Assembly: GCA_915070235.1 (NCBI GenBank)
Contig: CAJZFM010000034.1
Coordinates: forward strand, 1-12,203
From: an uncultured Capnocytophaga sp.
GTDB taxonomy: Bacteria; Bacteroidota; Bacteroidia; Flavobacteriales; Flavobacteriaceae
Direction: 5' to 3'
Length of the DNA stretch: 12,203 nucleotides
A program made the translations under genes and the position numbers. This document shows, piece by piece, positions 1 through 6,281 of this stretch. The notes beneath the pieces are model-generated. The model was not told the DNA's origin. It worked only from the letters and a program-made list of their open reading frames with translations, and searched no databases. Numbering within the stretch: position 1 is the stretch's first letter; every line of letters begins with the position of its first letter.

Positions 1-1
1 T

Positions 2-1516
2 CGCGAACAATTCTTAGTGCAGCCTGCTACCCAAAAGCCTTCTCTTTCCTCTGTAGCCAAAGGAGAAAAACTCACCCTTAGCAAAGACAAAAAGACCATT
101 ACCGGAAAAGACTTTTCAGTAACTTTTGATTTCGATAAAGGTACGATAGGCACACTCCGCTATGGTGAGCATACTATTATTGCCAACAGCGACCTAAGTC
201 TCAACGCTTTCCGCGCCTTCACCAATAACGACAACTGGATATACGAACAATGGTTCGAAAAAGGATTGCATAACCTGCATCATAAAGCCATTGCTTCCTC
301 ATTGAAACCTAATAAAGAAGGTGGTTATACATTCTATTTTACGGTGGAATCACAAGCGCCTAATGCAGCTAAAATAACAGGTGGTGCCAGCTCAGGAAGG
401 AATAAGATAGAGGAACTTACCCACCAGAAATTTGGTGCAAACGACTTTAAGTTCACTACCAACCAAATTTTTACCGTCTATCCCGACGGCTCTATCGAAC
501 TACAAGCTAGCGTGGTGTCTAACGATGCCTCTTTGGTATTGCCACAATTGGGCTATTTACTCAAACTGCCTAAGCAATACGAAAATTTCACCTATTACGG
601 TCGCGGTAAACAAGATAATTATCCCGACCGCAAATCAGGGGCTTTTGTAGGTCTCTACACCGGTAAAGTAGCCGATGAGTTTGTGCCTTTCCCTAAACCA
701 CAAGATATGGGGCAACACCAAGAAACCCGCTGGGCAGCTCTTACCAATGCTCAGGGCGCCGGCGCAGTGTTTGTAGGGGCTGAGCCGCTATCGGTAGCAG
801 CTTTGCCTTATAAAGCTATCGATATGACTTTGGCAGGACACCCCTACCAATTACCAGAACCTGACGGCGTGTACTTGCAACTGAACATAGGCAACACAGG
901 TTTGGGCGGACATAGTTGCGGTCCTCGTCCGTTGTTGCGTGACCGTTTGTTAGCAACCCCCCATAATTTCGGTTTCGTCATTCGTCCAGCCAAAGAAGAT
1001 TTGCAAACCATAACCAATGTAAGAGCAAGCGGTGAGCAACCTCTTTCTATTACTCGTAGCAAAGTAGGGAAAGTATCTATCAGTACAGCCAATACCCTTG
1101 CAACTATCTATTACAGTATCAATAATAGCAAAGCACAGAAATACACCCTTCCTTTCGATTTGCCCATCGGAGGTACTGTAAAAGCGTGGTTTGCAGGTAA
1201 TGAAACTCAGAAATACACCCTTACTTTCGGTAAAGCCGAAAGCACGGCAATGGAAGTGATTTTCGCCAGCAGTGAAGAAGCAGGCGTAGGTGACGCCAAA
1301 CATTTAGTAGATGGCGACCCCAATACCATTTGGCACTCCGCCTATTCAGTTACTGTAGCCAAACACCCACATTGGGTAGATTTCGATATGGGCAAGGTAG
1401 TTAATGTAAAAGGCTTTAGCTTTCAACAGGTGATGTACTACCTTTTGCTTAGGAGCATTGATAGAGTACGAAAACGGATAGGTAGTCAGCGGCCTACCGA
1501 TTTCAAACCTGCCTAA
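2..1516 (+). CDS. GH2 beta-galactosidase-type enzyme, C-terminal part (5' cut by window edge, 3' end chimeric)
   Basis: The reading frame is open from base 2, so the true start lies upstream; the GTG at 17 is not a credible start. Residues numbered from that GTG: about 30-330 match the beta-galactosidase small-chain domain (GNTGLGGHSCGPRP is a typical motif), about 340-410 look like a chitobiase/Fn3-like C-terminal domain with an in-frame repeat (QKYTLPF, then QKYTLTF, encoded by near-identical 22-bp stretches at 1136-1157 and 1208-1229), and about 415-471 are the first half of an F5/8 type C (discoidin) domain (DGDPNTIWHS, HWVDFDMGK). Known role of the family: release of beta-linked galactose from glycans by secreted or surface enzymes in Bacteroidota. 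The catalytic acidic residues would be upstream of the window. After GFSFQQ (about base 1429) the frame runs into antisense receptor DNA and ends in 29 unrelated residues, so the discoidin domain is broken. Family assignment is strong; whether the product is active is unknown. Confidence 0.85.
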   Translation, partial: REQFLVQPATQKPSLSSVAKGEKLTLSKDKKTITGKDFSVTFDFDKGTIGTLRYGEHTIIANSDLSLNAFRAFTNNDNWIYEQWFEKGLHNLHHKAIASSLKPNKEGGYTFYFTVESQAPNAAKITGGASSGRNKIEELTHQKFGANDFKFTTNQIFTVYPDGSIELQASVVSNDASLVLPQLGYLLKLPKQYENFTYYGRGKQDNYPDRKSGAFVGLYTGKVADEFVPFPKPQDMGQHQETRWAALTNAQGAGAVFVGAEPLSVAALPYKAIDMTLAGHPYQLPEPDGVYLQLNIGNTGLGGHSCGPRPLLRDRLLATPHNFGFVIRPAKEDLQTITNVRASGEQPLSITRSKVGKVSISTANTLATIYYSINNSKAQKYTLPFDLPIGGTVKAWFAGNETQKYTLTFGKAESTAMEVIFASSEEAGVGDAKHLVDGDPNTIWHSAYSVTVAKHPHWVDFDMGKVVNVKGFSFQQVMYYLLLRSIDRVRKRIGSQRPTDFKPA

Positions 1517-2509
1517 TAGGTCGTCCAAATTCCCTATATGCGATCCGTAGAATACACTGCTCTCATTCTCATAACGGCTGTAAAACACTTCAGCAGTACC
1601 TTTGTTTTTCTGTATGCCTGTTGCTACCGAAAAGTTCGCCTCACGGGCTGCGGTGTTGTTCAGCAGATAGTTAGCCGTACTGAGGTCGCCCGAACGTTTT
1701 AGGGTACCTTGCATCCGCCACGCCCACGAATGTAGCTTAGGTACAGACCCCTCTACGCTTGCCGTTAGGGTAGTCTTTCTACCGTTAGAAGCAAATGAGG
1801 GCAATAACTTACCGTGCAGTCCATCGCCGTAAGGCAGTTTGTTTGGGCTGATGAGTATTACCCCACCCAGTGCATCCGAACCATAGCGAACAGCCTCAGC
1901 TCCTTTCACTACGCTTATCTGGTCAGCCACCATAGGGTCTATTTCAGGAGCGTGGTCAGCCCCCCATTGTTGTCCCTCTTGGCGTACCTCGTTGTTGAGT
2001 ATCAAAATACGATTGCCGTGCAAACCGTGAATCACAGGCTTAGCTATAGTACCCCCCGTTTGTATCATCGAAACACCTGCTACTTGGGTAAGTATTTTAG
2101 AAAGTTCCTCTCCTGAATGCTTTAGAAAACCATCTTGCTTGATAACCTGCACCCTATAAGGCAACCTACATTCTATCACAGAAGTATTATGTCCTACCAC
2201 TGTTACCGCATCTAACTGATTAACAGTCTCTTTCATTACTATCTTGTAAGGTTGAGCGATAGGCAGCGTAAGCGTTACTTCGTAATCGTGATAACCGAGA
2301 TAAGTAATTTTGATAGGATAAGACCCTTTAGGAGTTTTCTCAATAGCTACTTTGCCGTCAGAGTCCGTTAGATAGTGTTTGCCCATAAAGTGCACCACCG
2401 CTCCTGCTAACGGCAATTGTTGAGTATCTTCTACTTGCAGTTGTAAGCGTCCTTGTCCAAAAGCCGAAAATGCACACAACAGTAGCAGAAGAGATAATAT
2501 CTTTTGCAT
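1346..2509 (-). pseudogene. TonB-dependent receptor, 3'-truncated (metal-type plug)
   Basis: Outer-membrane receptors of this family import metal chelates or other ligands using TonB energy. The ATG at 2509 is followed by a signal peptide (about residues 1-19, ending FGQG). A carboxypeptidase-regulatory-like domain follows (about 20-95, with ITYLGYHDYEV), then a plug domain (about 100-220, with VIHGLHGNRILILNN, GADHAPEIDP and VVKGAEAVRYGSDALGGVI), then only the first beta strands of the barrel. The Asp-His motif and the GxxGxR-type plug resemble ZnuD-like or heavy-metal receptors; that substrate class is an inference. Authentic sequence ends near residue 366 (base 1412); the last 21 residues are antisense GH2 sequence. 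A complete receptor would be about 700-800 residues, so no barrel could form and the gene is very probably dead. It lies 38 bp downstream of the small His/Cys-rich gene and is probably co-transcribed with it. Confidence 0.82.
1412..1432. other. Fusion/deletion junction between two convergent genes
   Basis: To the left, the + strand frame reads as a discoidin domain up to GFSFQQ. To the right, the - strand frame reads as a TonB-dependent receptor down to HHLLKAKA. The same roughly 20 bases fit both readings and the two codon registers coincide. Beyond this point each frame reads nonsense made from the complement of the other gene. This fits a deletion at a short stretch of similarity that removed the 3' ends of both genes, or a chimeric assembly join. 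The exact breakpoint cannot be placed within the stretch. Confidence 0.7.
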
Positions 2510-2539
2510 AAGAATTTAATTTGAAAATTAATTGATTTC

Positions 2540-2563
2540 TCAATTTGCTAATTGGCAAATTGA
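2540..2563. repeat. Short AT-rich inverted repeat between two genes
   Basis: Perfect 9-bp arms TCAATTTGC and GCAAATTGA flank a 6-base loop. The repeat spans the stop codon of the small His/Cys gene and lies just upstream of the receptor. It has no T-run typical of an intrinsic terminator on either strand, so it may be a mild attenuator or simply one of the AT-rich intergenic repeats of this genome; a similar repeat occurs near 6261-6286. Confidence 0.4.
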
Positions 2564-2913
2564 CTCATTGACAAATTAACAGGCGGTCCTCTTGAAAAGA
2601 TAGTAAAGACAGTTTGCGGAATGTCTTTTTCAATAAAGAAGAAAATAGTTGAAACGTTCTGCTCCCATAAATGATAAGTAAAGAAAGAAGGAGCAAAGAA
2701 CTGATGAAGTTGTAGAAAGATACAATCGTGGTGAGTATCTATAGCCGAAAAGTGTGCTTCGTGCTTACATTCACTACCTGTAGCAATAGCGCATAACTCC
2801 TTATTTGTGTGGTGGTTATGAAAAAACTCACCCACAGGGAAAGCCACTTTTAGCATACATAGCAGCAACAAAGAGGCAATTAAGCGTATATGTACAGATT
2901 TCTTTTGCATCAT
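2548..2913 (-). CDS. Small His/Cys-rich exported or membrane protein of a metal-receptor operon
   Basis: A 121-residue protein starting at ATGATG (2913 or 2910; the choice is open). Residues about 9-27 form a signal peptide or membrane anchor. They are followed by a His/Cys-rich stretch, with FHNHH, single cysteines in LCAIATGSECKHEAH, THHDC and LHQFF, then a hydrophobic patch and a conserved-looking IFSRGPPV near the C terminus. From memory, small proteins with this layout (N-terminal helix, HH and Cys residues, terminal R(G/A)PP) occur just upstream of TonB-dependent receptors in Bacteroidota; they have no established biochemical role that I can name. The histidines and cysteines suggest metal binding, which is inference. 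It is the first gene of the operon containing the truncated receptor (38-bp gap). Confidence 0.65.
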   Translation of the reverse strand: MMQKKSVHIRLIASLLLLCMLKVAFPVGEFFHNHHTNKELCAIATGSECKHEAHFSAIDTHHDCIFLQLHQFFAPSFFTYHLWEQNVSTIFFFIEKDIPQTVFTIFSRGPPVNLSMSQFAN

Positions 2914-2921
2914 TCCAACGG

Positions 2922-2929
2922 CAAAGGTA
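2922..2929 (-). promoter_or_regulatory. Candidate Bacteroidota -7 element for the receptor operon
   Basis: On the - strand this reads TACCTTTG, an exact match to the Bacteroidota TAnnTTTG -7 consensus, and ends 8 bases before the start codon at 2913, giving a very short leader. A clear TTG at -33 is missing (the region is AT-rich only), so the call rests on one element and its position. Confidence 0.45.
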
Positions 2930-3012
2930 AAAAATAATTTTTAATTAAGCATTATATATTTAAATTTTGACTGTCTTTTTTTTTCTCTAAGTTTAGGTTA
3001 ATCATCAAAATC

Positions 3013-3066
3013 TATATAATTCAACTTGCTAGTTGAAAAGTTAAAAAATAAAAACAACTCCAATGC
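3013..3066 (+). mobile_element. Orphan left end of the IS982-family element
   Basis: These 54 bases match 3489-3543, the left end of the complete IS, with a single indel in the poly-A run. The match stops exactly at the transposase start codon (ccaatgc); what follows (cacttgtc) is unrelated. It is in the same orientation as the intact copy, so it is the stump of a second, otherwise deleted copy, or the product of IS-mediated rearrangement. It shows that this locus has been hit more than once or has recombined. Confidence 0.85.
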
Positions 3067-3103
3067 CCACTTGTCTCACACCTAGCTAATAGCTCATTAA
3101 AGA

Positions 3104-3478
3104 TTAATTTTTATCATCTTCAATGTTCCAAAATTTAATATTCTTACTTTTCAAAAAAGTATCAAATAACTTATTTTTTAACAATATTTCCTCTTCAGTA
3201 AGATTTCTTACCTCATATTTATTTACAATGATATACCAAGCCCAACTATAAGGCTCATAATGCTCAATAAAACCTATTGCATAATAAGGTTTTGGGTCAT
3301 TTTCTAAAGTATTAAGTCTTTCAATAAAATCATTACAAAACTCATTATCAGGTACAGTTTCCTTATAAAGATCAGTAATTAATAAACAAATATATTCAAA
3401 GTAGATTTGTCTATAAAATTTCTTATGTTTTCCTTGATATGTACTATAACTCACAGGTTCTTCTTTTACTTTATTCAT
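3104..3478 (-). CDS. Hypothetical protein, 124 residues, between two IS ends
   Basis: I do not recognise the family. The protein is soluble, with no signal peptide or membrane segment, and rich in Lys, Glu, Tyr and Phe, with an aromatic patch (EHYEPYSWAWYIIVNKYE) around residues 70-88 and an acidic tail. Base composition is very AT-rich (hand count 16/60 GC at 3181-3240), well below the efflux genes. The ATG at 3478 lies about 12 bp from the left terminal repeat of the IS, so the native upstream region has been displaced and any promoter must lie in the IS end or be lost. Size and composition would suit a small accessory, antitoxin or immunity-type protein, but nothing in the sequence proves it. 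Real gene likely; function unknown. Confidence 0.6.
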   Translation of the reverse strand: MNKVKEEPVSYSTYQGKHKKFYRQIYFEYICLLITDLYKETVPDNEFCNDFIERLNTLENDPKPYYAIGFIEHYEPYSWAWYIIVNKYEVRNLTEEEILLKNKLFDTFLKSKNIKFWNIEDDKN

Positions 3479-3490
3479 CTATTTTTATTA

Positions 3491-3510
3491 TATAATTCAA
3501 CTTGCTAGTT
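3491..3510 (+). repeat. Left terminal inverted repeat of the IS
   Basis: TATAATTCAACTTGCTAGTT, the exact reverse complement of 4368-4387. Just inside it, the left end continues to GAA so that TTCAACT-TGCT-AGTTGAA forms a perfect 7-bp hairpin (3496-3513); this extension is absent from the right end. Confidence 0.85.
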
Positions 3511-3539
3511 GAAAAGTTAAAAAAATAAAAACAACTCCA

Positions 3540-4373
3540 ATGCTTTGCAAAGACAAAATTACATCAATTTTTTGTATCATCGATGATATTTTAAAAGAAA
3601 TTAATCATTCTGAAGATATTCGCAGAAAAGTATCTGATAGCGAGATTATTACAACAGCATTTATAGCTGCTACCAGTTTCTATGGGAACCATCGTTCAGC
3701 TATCAAATTTGTTAAACAATACAATTTGTTCCCCAATATGTTAGAAGAAAGTAGGTTTAATAGACGTTTACATAATCTGGGAAATATACTTTATGAATTA
3801 TTTCATATAGTAGCCTCTTTTTATAAAGAGATTACTTGTGAAATGAACTATATCATAGACTCGTTTCCTGTTCCTATTTGTCAAAACATTCGTATTAATA
3901 GATGTAAAATTGTAAAAGGCAAACAATATAGAGGCTATACAGCAAGTATGCGGTCTTATTTTTATGGGATTAAAGTTCAGTTAGTTACAACAGGAGAAGG
4001 CATACCTATTGCGTTTCATTTTACCGTAGGAAAAACGGCAGATGTGAAAGCCTTAGATAAGATCACAGAGATTTTTCCACCAGAGGCAAGACTTTATGGG
4101 GATAGTGCTTATACAGATTATCAAATGGAAGATTATCTACTTGAAAATAAATGTGTTGAGTTAAAAACACAACGAAAAAAGAATAGCAAAAGACCTGACT
4201 CAGAAAAACAAAGTAGACAGAAGTTAGAGATGAGAAAGCGTGTAGAAGTAGCTATAAGCGATATTAAAAAGATGTTTCCTAGAACAATACATTCTGTTAC
4301 TTTAAAAGGTTTTTTAATAAAGATTACAATGTATATTTTTGGATTACAGTTATTTAAAATAATCAATAACTAG
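3540..4373 (+). CDS. IS982-family DDE transposase
   Basis: A 277-residue enzyme that cuts and joins the IS ends. The RNase-H-like triad is visible: D107 in YIIDSFPVPIC, D188 in LYGDSAYTDY and E236 in RKRVEVAISDIKK. The N-terminal 80 residues form a helical region (SDSEIITTAFIAATSFYGN, SRFNRRLHNL) usual for this family, and the C terminus is basic. ATG 3540 sits about 30 bp inside the left repeat; the stop TAG (4371-4373) lies within the right repeat. Full length without frameshift, so probably functional. It converges with, and overlaps by 11 bp, the now IS-encoded end of the DUF4435 gene. Confidence 0.93.
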   Translation: MLCKDKITSIFCIIDDILKEINHSEDIRRKVSDSEIITTAFIAATSFYGNHRSAIKFVKQYNLFPNMLEESRFNRRLHNLGNILYELFHIVASFYKEITCEMNYIIDSFPVPICQNIRINRCKIVKGKQYRGYTASMRSYFYGIKVQLVTTGEGIPIAFHFTVGKTADVKALDKITEIFPPEARLYGDSAYTDYQMEDYLLENKCVELKTQRKKNSKRPDSEKQSRQKLEMRKRVEVAISDIKKMFPRTIHSVTLKGFLIKITMYIFGLQLFKIINN

Positions 4374-5172
4374 CAAGTTGAATTATAATAGTTCTTAGTT
4401 CTACAAGGTCGGGGTATTGGGTATAATCAAAATGCTTTTTAGCATATTTGTAATAGTTATCCATCGGAAAACTATCCAGTTCTTTAGTGAGCGCCTTAGC
4501 AAAATCTTTCCCTTGGTAATAGACTAAAAACTTCAACTTATGAAAGAAGTTCTCATCAAATAAGGTTAAAAACTCTTGTAGAGTAGTTTCAAAGATTTCT
4601 TTTGTCCATAGTTGTTTGCTATTGCTTAAAGCCTTTTCAATCAGTTGCCAAGCGCGCGCTTTACAAGAGGCTAAATCCAATGCTTGAGGCAAAGTGCCAC
4701 TTCCCGCCACCCAAGTGGTATCAAAACTATTAGCAAAACGCAATTTTCCTAAGGTATGTCTTACGGCTTGGTAGTATTGTAAGTCCTTGGCCACCTTTAT
4801 AAAAAGTGTTTTTACTGCCTCCTCTGTATTAAGCCCATAGTTGTTCTGTTGTTGCTGAAGAAAGTGAAAGAAAGTCTTTGCATCCAACAGATAGTTTTCA
4901 ATGGTGGTACGATAGCTATAATAGGTTTTTCTATCAATAATAAGGCTTTCTTTTTCAGGAATAGGTTGGTCAAAATCTCTATCCCTAAAGAGAAGATAAA
5001 AATCAGAACGTGCATTACCATTTCTCTCTTGGTATTCCATAATAGCATTGGCGCCATATTTCCCTCCAATGGGTTTGATCGTAATGCTAAGGTGTCCGTC
5101 AATTACTTTTTCAAGAATATCAAAGTCATGACTCCCCCTTTTTCCTTCACAATATAGGTTGATGATTTTCAT
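4363..5172 (-). CDS. TOPRIM-like DUF4435 protein (AriB-like putative defence effector), C terminus replaced by IS
   Basis: A 269-residue cytosolic protein. The N terminus has a TOPRIM-type glutamate (E9 in LYCEGKRGSHDF) after a first beta strand, then an acidic DRD motif (D64/D66 in YLLFRDRDFD), then the DUF4435 hallmark IENYLLD (about 91-97). In characterised PARIS systems the DUF4435 partner (AriB) is a TOPRIM nuclease held inactive by the ATPase AriA and released on sensing phage anti-restriction proteins; applying this role here is inference. ATG 5172 overlaps the upstream ATPase stop by one base (TAATG), implying translational coupling. Authentic sequence runs to about residue 261 (ELRT); the final residues IIIQLASY and the TGA come from the IS right end. 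E. coli AriB is, from memory, about 300 residues, so a short C-terminal piece may be missing. The catalytic-type residues remain, so activity is possible. Confidence 0.75.
   Translation of the reverse strand: MKIINLYCEGKRGSHDFDILEKVIDGHLSITIKPIGGKYGANAIMEYQERNGNARSDFYLLFRDRDFDQPIPEKESLIIDRKTYYSYRTTIENYLLDAKTFFHFLQQQQNNYGLNTEEAVKTLFIKVAKDLQYYQAVRHTLGKLRFANSFDTTWVAGSGTLPQALDLASCKARAWQLIEKALSNSKQLWTKEIFETTLQEFLTLFDENFFHKLKFLVYYQGKDFAKALTKELDSFPMDNYYKYAKKHFDYTQYPDLVELRTIIIQLASY
4368..4387 (-). repeat. Right terminal inverted repeat of the IS
   Basis: AACTAGCAAGTTGAATTATA, the perfect reverse complement of the left repeat at 3491-3510. It carries the transposase stop codon, and on the other strand it encodes most of the last residues of the interrupted DUF4435 protein. 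Confidence 0.85.
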
Positions 5173-6218
5173 TAGCTGAGTTTGATAATTTGGTTTTCCT
5201 CAAACATTGTGGTAACATAATCAGAATGCGAGGTGAGTATAAATTGGTTATCGTGTCCTAATTTAGGCAAGGCACGTATAAAGGCCTGTTGCAAGGGTGC
5301 ATGTAGGTGTAATTCTACCTCGTCAATAATAACAATAGAATTATTGATATTATAACGCGCAAAATCCATCAGGATAGGAAAGATAGCACGCTCGCCAGCC
5401 GACATTTCAGAAAGTTCATAATCGTTTTTGCCGTCGTTTAGAAAAAAATCGGGAGCGGTACTCTTTTCATAAATATCAAAACGAGGAGTAGCGCCTACAA
5501 ATTTCCTATCAGGAAAAACAGTACTATATAATTCTGAAATTTTTTGATAGAAATCAAATTCTCCTGTCTTTAATTCTCTTCCTCTTTCAAGAGCTATATG
5601 GAAACTATAGGCATTAGCTAAAAAGGAACGAATAGCATCTAACTGCGAGGTTTCTCCATCAAACATATTGTTCACACTATAAGAAGTGCGCTGTTCGGTA
5701 TACCAATAGATATTACCTACTTTTTCAAATAATTTACTCTTATCAGCTTCAAAGGCGGTCAGCTGCTTGGCATATTGATAACCTAAAAATTCGTAGTAAT
5801 CTTTAGTATCTTTGATGAAAGGTTTTTTATTCTCATAGTCAAAGAAAACTTTAACTTCCTTATGTTGGTTAGGAGTATCTAATTTCTTTCCCATTTTTTT
5901 AAGTCTTTCAGCATAAAGAACGGTTTCACTGAGCTCTTCTTGTGAAAAGTCAATAGTAGCCTCTACCCTTAGAGGCATACGTCCTCCACTTTGTATAAAA
6001 CGGTATTCAAAACCACTCCAGTCAATATCCTCTACACTAAGATTACCACGCGTAAGAGGCGCTATCATCATTACAATAGCTTGTAACAAAGAGGTTTTCC
6101 CTGTACCATTATTACCGACAATCAGAGTCAGGTCGTTGATTTCTCCGTCTTTATGAAAAGATATTTTTCTATTTGCAAAACGTTTGTAATTGCGAAGTGT
6201 AATTTCTTTTATTTTCAT
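5172..6218 (-). CDS. ABC/OLD-type AAA ATPase (AAA_15/AAA_21; AriA-like putative defence sensor)
   Basis: A 348-residue cytosolic ATPase with an ABC-type head. In order: an N-terminal strand typical of SMC/RecF-like ATPases (ITLRNYKRFANRKISF), Walker A GNNGTGKTS (35-43), a helical insert (about 95-240), a signature motif LSEMSAGER (269-277), Walker B IVIIDEVELHLH (295-306, D299/E300) and an H-loop TSHSD (329-333, H331). All nucleotide-binding motifs are intact. With a DUF4435 gene directly downstream and coupled, it matches the AriA-AriB order of PARIS anti-phage systems. It is shorter than E. coli AriA (about 460 residues from memory), so it may be a compact variant or another ATPase+TOPRIM (OLD/Septu-like) pair. 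It has its own promoter candidate 30 bp upstream and follows the metal-efflux adaptor gene by 63 bp on the same strand. ATPase family is certain; defence role is inferred. Confidence 0.85.
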   Translation of the reverse strand: MKIKEITLRNYKRFANRKISFHKDGEINDLTLIVGNNGTGKTSLLQAIVMMIAPLTRGNLSVEDIDWSGFEYRFIQSGGRMPLRVEATIDFSQEELSETVLYAERLKKMGKKLDTPNQHKEVKVFFDYENKKPFIKDTKDYYEFLGYQYAKQLTAFEADKSKLFEKVGNIYWYTEQRTSYSVNNMFDGETSQLDAIRSFLANAYSFHIALERGRELKTGEFDFYQKISELYSTVFPDRKFVGATPRFDIYEKSTAPDFFLNDGKNDYELSEMSAGERAIFPILMDFARYNINNSIVIIDEVELHLHAPLQQAFIRALPKLGHDNQFILTSHSDYVTTMFEENQIIKLS

Positions 6219-6249
6219 ACTCTATTTACTATTGAGCTTATAGCGCAGG

Positions 6250-6281
6250 CAAAAATACGAATTAATTTGTTAATTTACCAA
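6250..6281 (-). promoter_or_regulatory. Bacteroidota-type promoter for the ATPase-DUF4435 operon
   Basis: On the - strand, TTG (6281-6279) is followed after 21 bases by TATTTTTG (6257-6250), an exact TAnnTTTG -7 element with acceptable spacing. Transcription would start around 6243, leaving a leader of about 25 nt before ATG 6218. This suggests the pair is transcribed independently of the efflux operon. The -33 part overlaps the adaptor stop codon and the AT-rich inverted repeat ATTAATT/AATTAAT (6261-6267 and 6280-6286). Confidence 0.55.

Larger units (their letters stand above)
3491..4387 (+). mobile_element. Complete IS982-family insertion sequence
   Basis: An element of about 897 bp bounded by perfect 20-bp terminal inverted repeats and containing one DDE transposase gene. 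Family assignment rests on the transposase motifs, the single ORF, the length and the AT-rich ends. No convincing target-site duplication is visible: the bases outside the repeats (tttttatta on the left, atagttctta on the right) do not match as direct repeats. The flanks may therefore come from a rearrangement between two copies rather than a simple insertion; the outer repeat boundary is uncertain by a few A/T bases. Its right end lies inside the 3' end of the DUF4435 gene. Confidence 0.85.

Noticed and set aside
844..1303. Antisense open frames on the - strand within the GH2 gene (844-1092 and 950-1303)
   Set aside because: The + strand has clear beta-galactosidase small-chain and C-terminal domain sequence there; the antisense frames have no recognisable features and no promoter.
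3070..3103. AGCT-AAT-AGCT as a terminator of the hypothetical gene
   Set aside because: The stem is only 4 bp and lacks a following T-run on the - strand.
3013..4387. Composite transposon carrying the hypothetical gene
   Set aside because: Only one complete IS is present; the other end is a 54-bp stump in the same orientation that lacks the transposase gene and right end, and no outer target duplication is visible.
4363..6218. Retron or reverse-transcriptase-linked defence system, since ATPase effectors occur in some retrons
   Set aside because: No reverse transcriptase motif (xADD) and no msr/msd-like structured RNA is found next to the pair.
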